Positions 6,468 through 7,186 of a DNA stretch of 7,186 nucleotides are shown here, piece by piece (the stretch's first letter is position 1; every line of letters begins with the position of its first letter). The DNA lies in NCBI GenBank assembly GCA_041639705.1, contig JBEQBT010000174.1, positions 1 through 7,186 on the forward strand. Reading direction: 5' to 3'. This DNA comes from JARDZI01 sp041639705 (GTDB lineage: Bacteria; Bacillota; Clostridia; Clostridiales; Caloramatoraceae). The translations under genes were made by a program, and so were the position numbers. Below the pieces are notes generated by a model. It saw only the letters and a list, made by a program, of their open reading frames with translations, was not told the origin of the DNA and did no database searches.

Positions 6468-7161
6468 GCTATTAGTGCTGTTGGTAGAGGATGAAGCTGC
6501 AATCAGCAATTTCATTTCGGCGGTTCTGACTTCAAATGATTATAGTGTAATCAAAGCAAAAAAAGGGAAAGATGCAGTTATGATGACAGCATCTTATTGT
6601 CCAGATTTGATTCTGCTTGATCTAGGATTACCTGATATGGACGGTATAGAAGTACTTGATAATATTAGGTCATGGAGCAATATTCCCATTGTTGTGGTAT
6701 CTGCTCGTGGTCATGAGCGGGAAAAAGTGGAGGCTCTTGATTTAGGAGCAGATGATTATATAACAAAACCATTTGGAACATCTGAACTACTTGCCAGAAT
6801 ACGAACAGCTGTAAGGCATAGTCAGAAAGCGCAGGAAGAAAGCCATCTAGAAGCAGAAAAAATATGCATTGGCGATCTTAACATTGATTATAAAAAAAGA
6901 ATTGTAAAAGTAGAAGGAAAAGAAGTTCATCTCACTCCAATAGAGTATAAAATTATAGTGTTGCTCTCCCAAAATGTAGGGAAAGTTCTTACCCATGATT
7001 TTATTGTAAAAGAAATATGGGGTCCTTATATAAATGAAACCCAAACTCTTAGAGTTAACATGGCAAATATTAGGCGAAAAATAGAGAACAATCCTGCAGA
7101 ACCTAAATATATTGTAACAGAGGTCGGGGTAGGTTATAGGATGGTTGATGAAATATTATAG
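6457..7161 (+). CDS. kdpE: KdpE, OmpR-type response regulator of the kdp operon
   Basis: KdpE is the DNA-binding partner of KdpD and activates kdp transcription when phosphorylated. It has 234 residues (about 225 in E. coli). The receiver domain occupies about 1-121, with the acidic pair E11/D12, phospho-acceptor D55 in LILLDLGLPDMDG, S82 in VVVSARG and K104-P105 in DDYITKPF. A polar linker (about 121-135) leads to an OmpR/PhoB winged-helix domain (about 136-231) with HLTPIEYKIIVLL, the recognition-helix region TLRVNMANIRRKIE and the terminal hairpin VTEVGVGYRM. All phosphorylation residues are present. ATG 6457 begins at the canonical receiver N-terminus, so the in-frame GTG at 6412, inside kdpD, was rejected. 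The first 11 bases overlap the end of kdpD, which suggests translational coupling. Only 25 bases follow the stop, with no clear terminator. Confidence 0.97.
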   Translation: MSNKLLVLLVEDEAAISNFISAVLTSNDYSVIKAKKGKDAVMMTASYCPDLILLDLGLPDMDGIEVLDNIRSWSNIPIVVVSARGHEREKVEALDLGADDYITKPFGTSELLARIRTAVRHSQKAQEESHLEAEKICIGDLNIDYKKRIVKVEGKEVHLTPIEYKIIVLLSQNVGKVLTHDFIVKEIWGPYINETQTLRVNMANIRRKIENNPAEPKYIVTEVGVGYRMVDEIL

Positions 7162-7186
7162 ATGTTGTAACAAAGGTTAATAAAGC

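Noticed and set aside
7162..7186. Possible terminator or new gene after kdpE
   Set aside because: Only 25 bases are visible, with at most a 4-bp repeat (TAAC/GTTA) and no T-run before the window ends.
1..7186. Mobile element, CRISPR array, tRNA or rRNA, or an undescribed gene system
   Set aside because: The window is almost fully occupied by the five kdp genes, with no direct repeat array, transposase or RNA gene visible. The hairpin at 3714-3746 is single-copy here and not flanked by a target duplication that I can see.

Overview
The window holds most of a high-affinity potassium uptake locus of the Kdp type: the 3' part of kdpA, then complete kdpB, kdpC, kdpD and kdpE, all on the + strand. 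Low GC, many A/T-ending codons, strong purine-rich Shine-Dalgarno sites (one close to AGGAGGTGAT) and the flavour of the KdpC and KdpD sequences suggest a low-GC Gram-positive organism, most likely a member of the Clostridia. That placement is inferred from sequence character and memory of the families, not from a search.

Layout: 1-1004 is the C-terminal 333 residues of KdpA (the K+-selective pore subunit), cut by the left edge. 1017-3074 is KdpB (the P-type ATPase subunit) and 3088-3648 is KdpC (the single-span accessory subunit). A gap of about 70-110 bases follows, depending on which kdpD start is used. It carries a candidate promoter, a good Shine-Dalgarno site and a striking 15-bp hairpin. 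3720-6467 is a full-length KdpD sensor kinase and 6457-7161 is its response regulator KdpE, overlapping kdpD by 11 bases. The last 25 bases hold nothing I can call.

The parts form one functional unit. KdpA, KdpB and KdpC make an ATP-driven K+ importer in the membrane. KdpD senses K+ limitation and turgor-related cues and phosphorylates KdpE, which activates kdp transcription. All catalytic motifs I looked for in KdpB, KdpD and KdpE are intact, so the system looks functional.

The protein content is a known system, so I do not claim a new one. The unusual signals are in the RNA and the junctions. (1) A 15-bp hairpin (3714-3746, 3-nt loop) swallows the apparent kdpD ATG and lies exactly between the Shine-Dalgarno and a second in-frame ATG at 3756 that gives the family-typical N-terminus. 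(2) A run of eight G at 6443-6450, where loss of one G would fuse KdpD in frame to KdpE. (3) The 3' end of kdpB can pair with the kdpC Shine-Dalgarno. (4) The KdpD USP-like domain carries a close match to the motif reported for c-di-AMP binding in Staphylococcus aureus KdpD.
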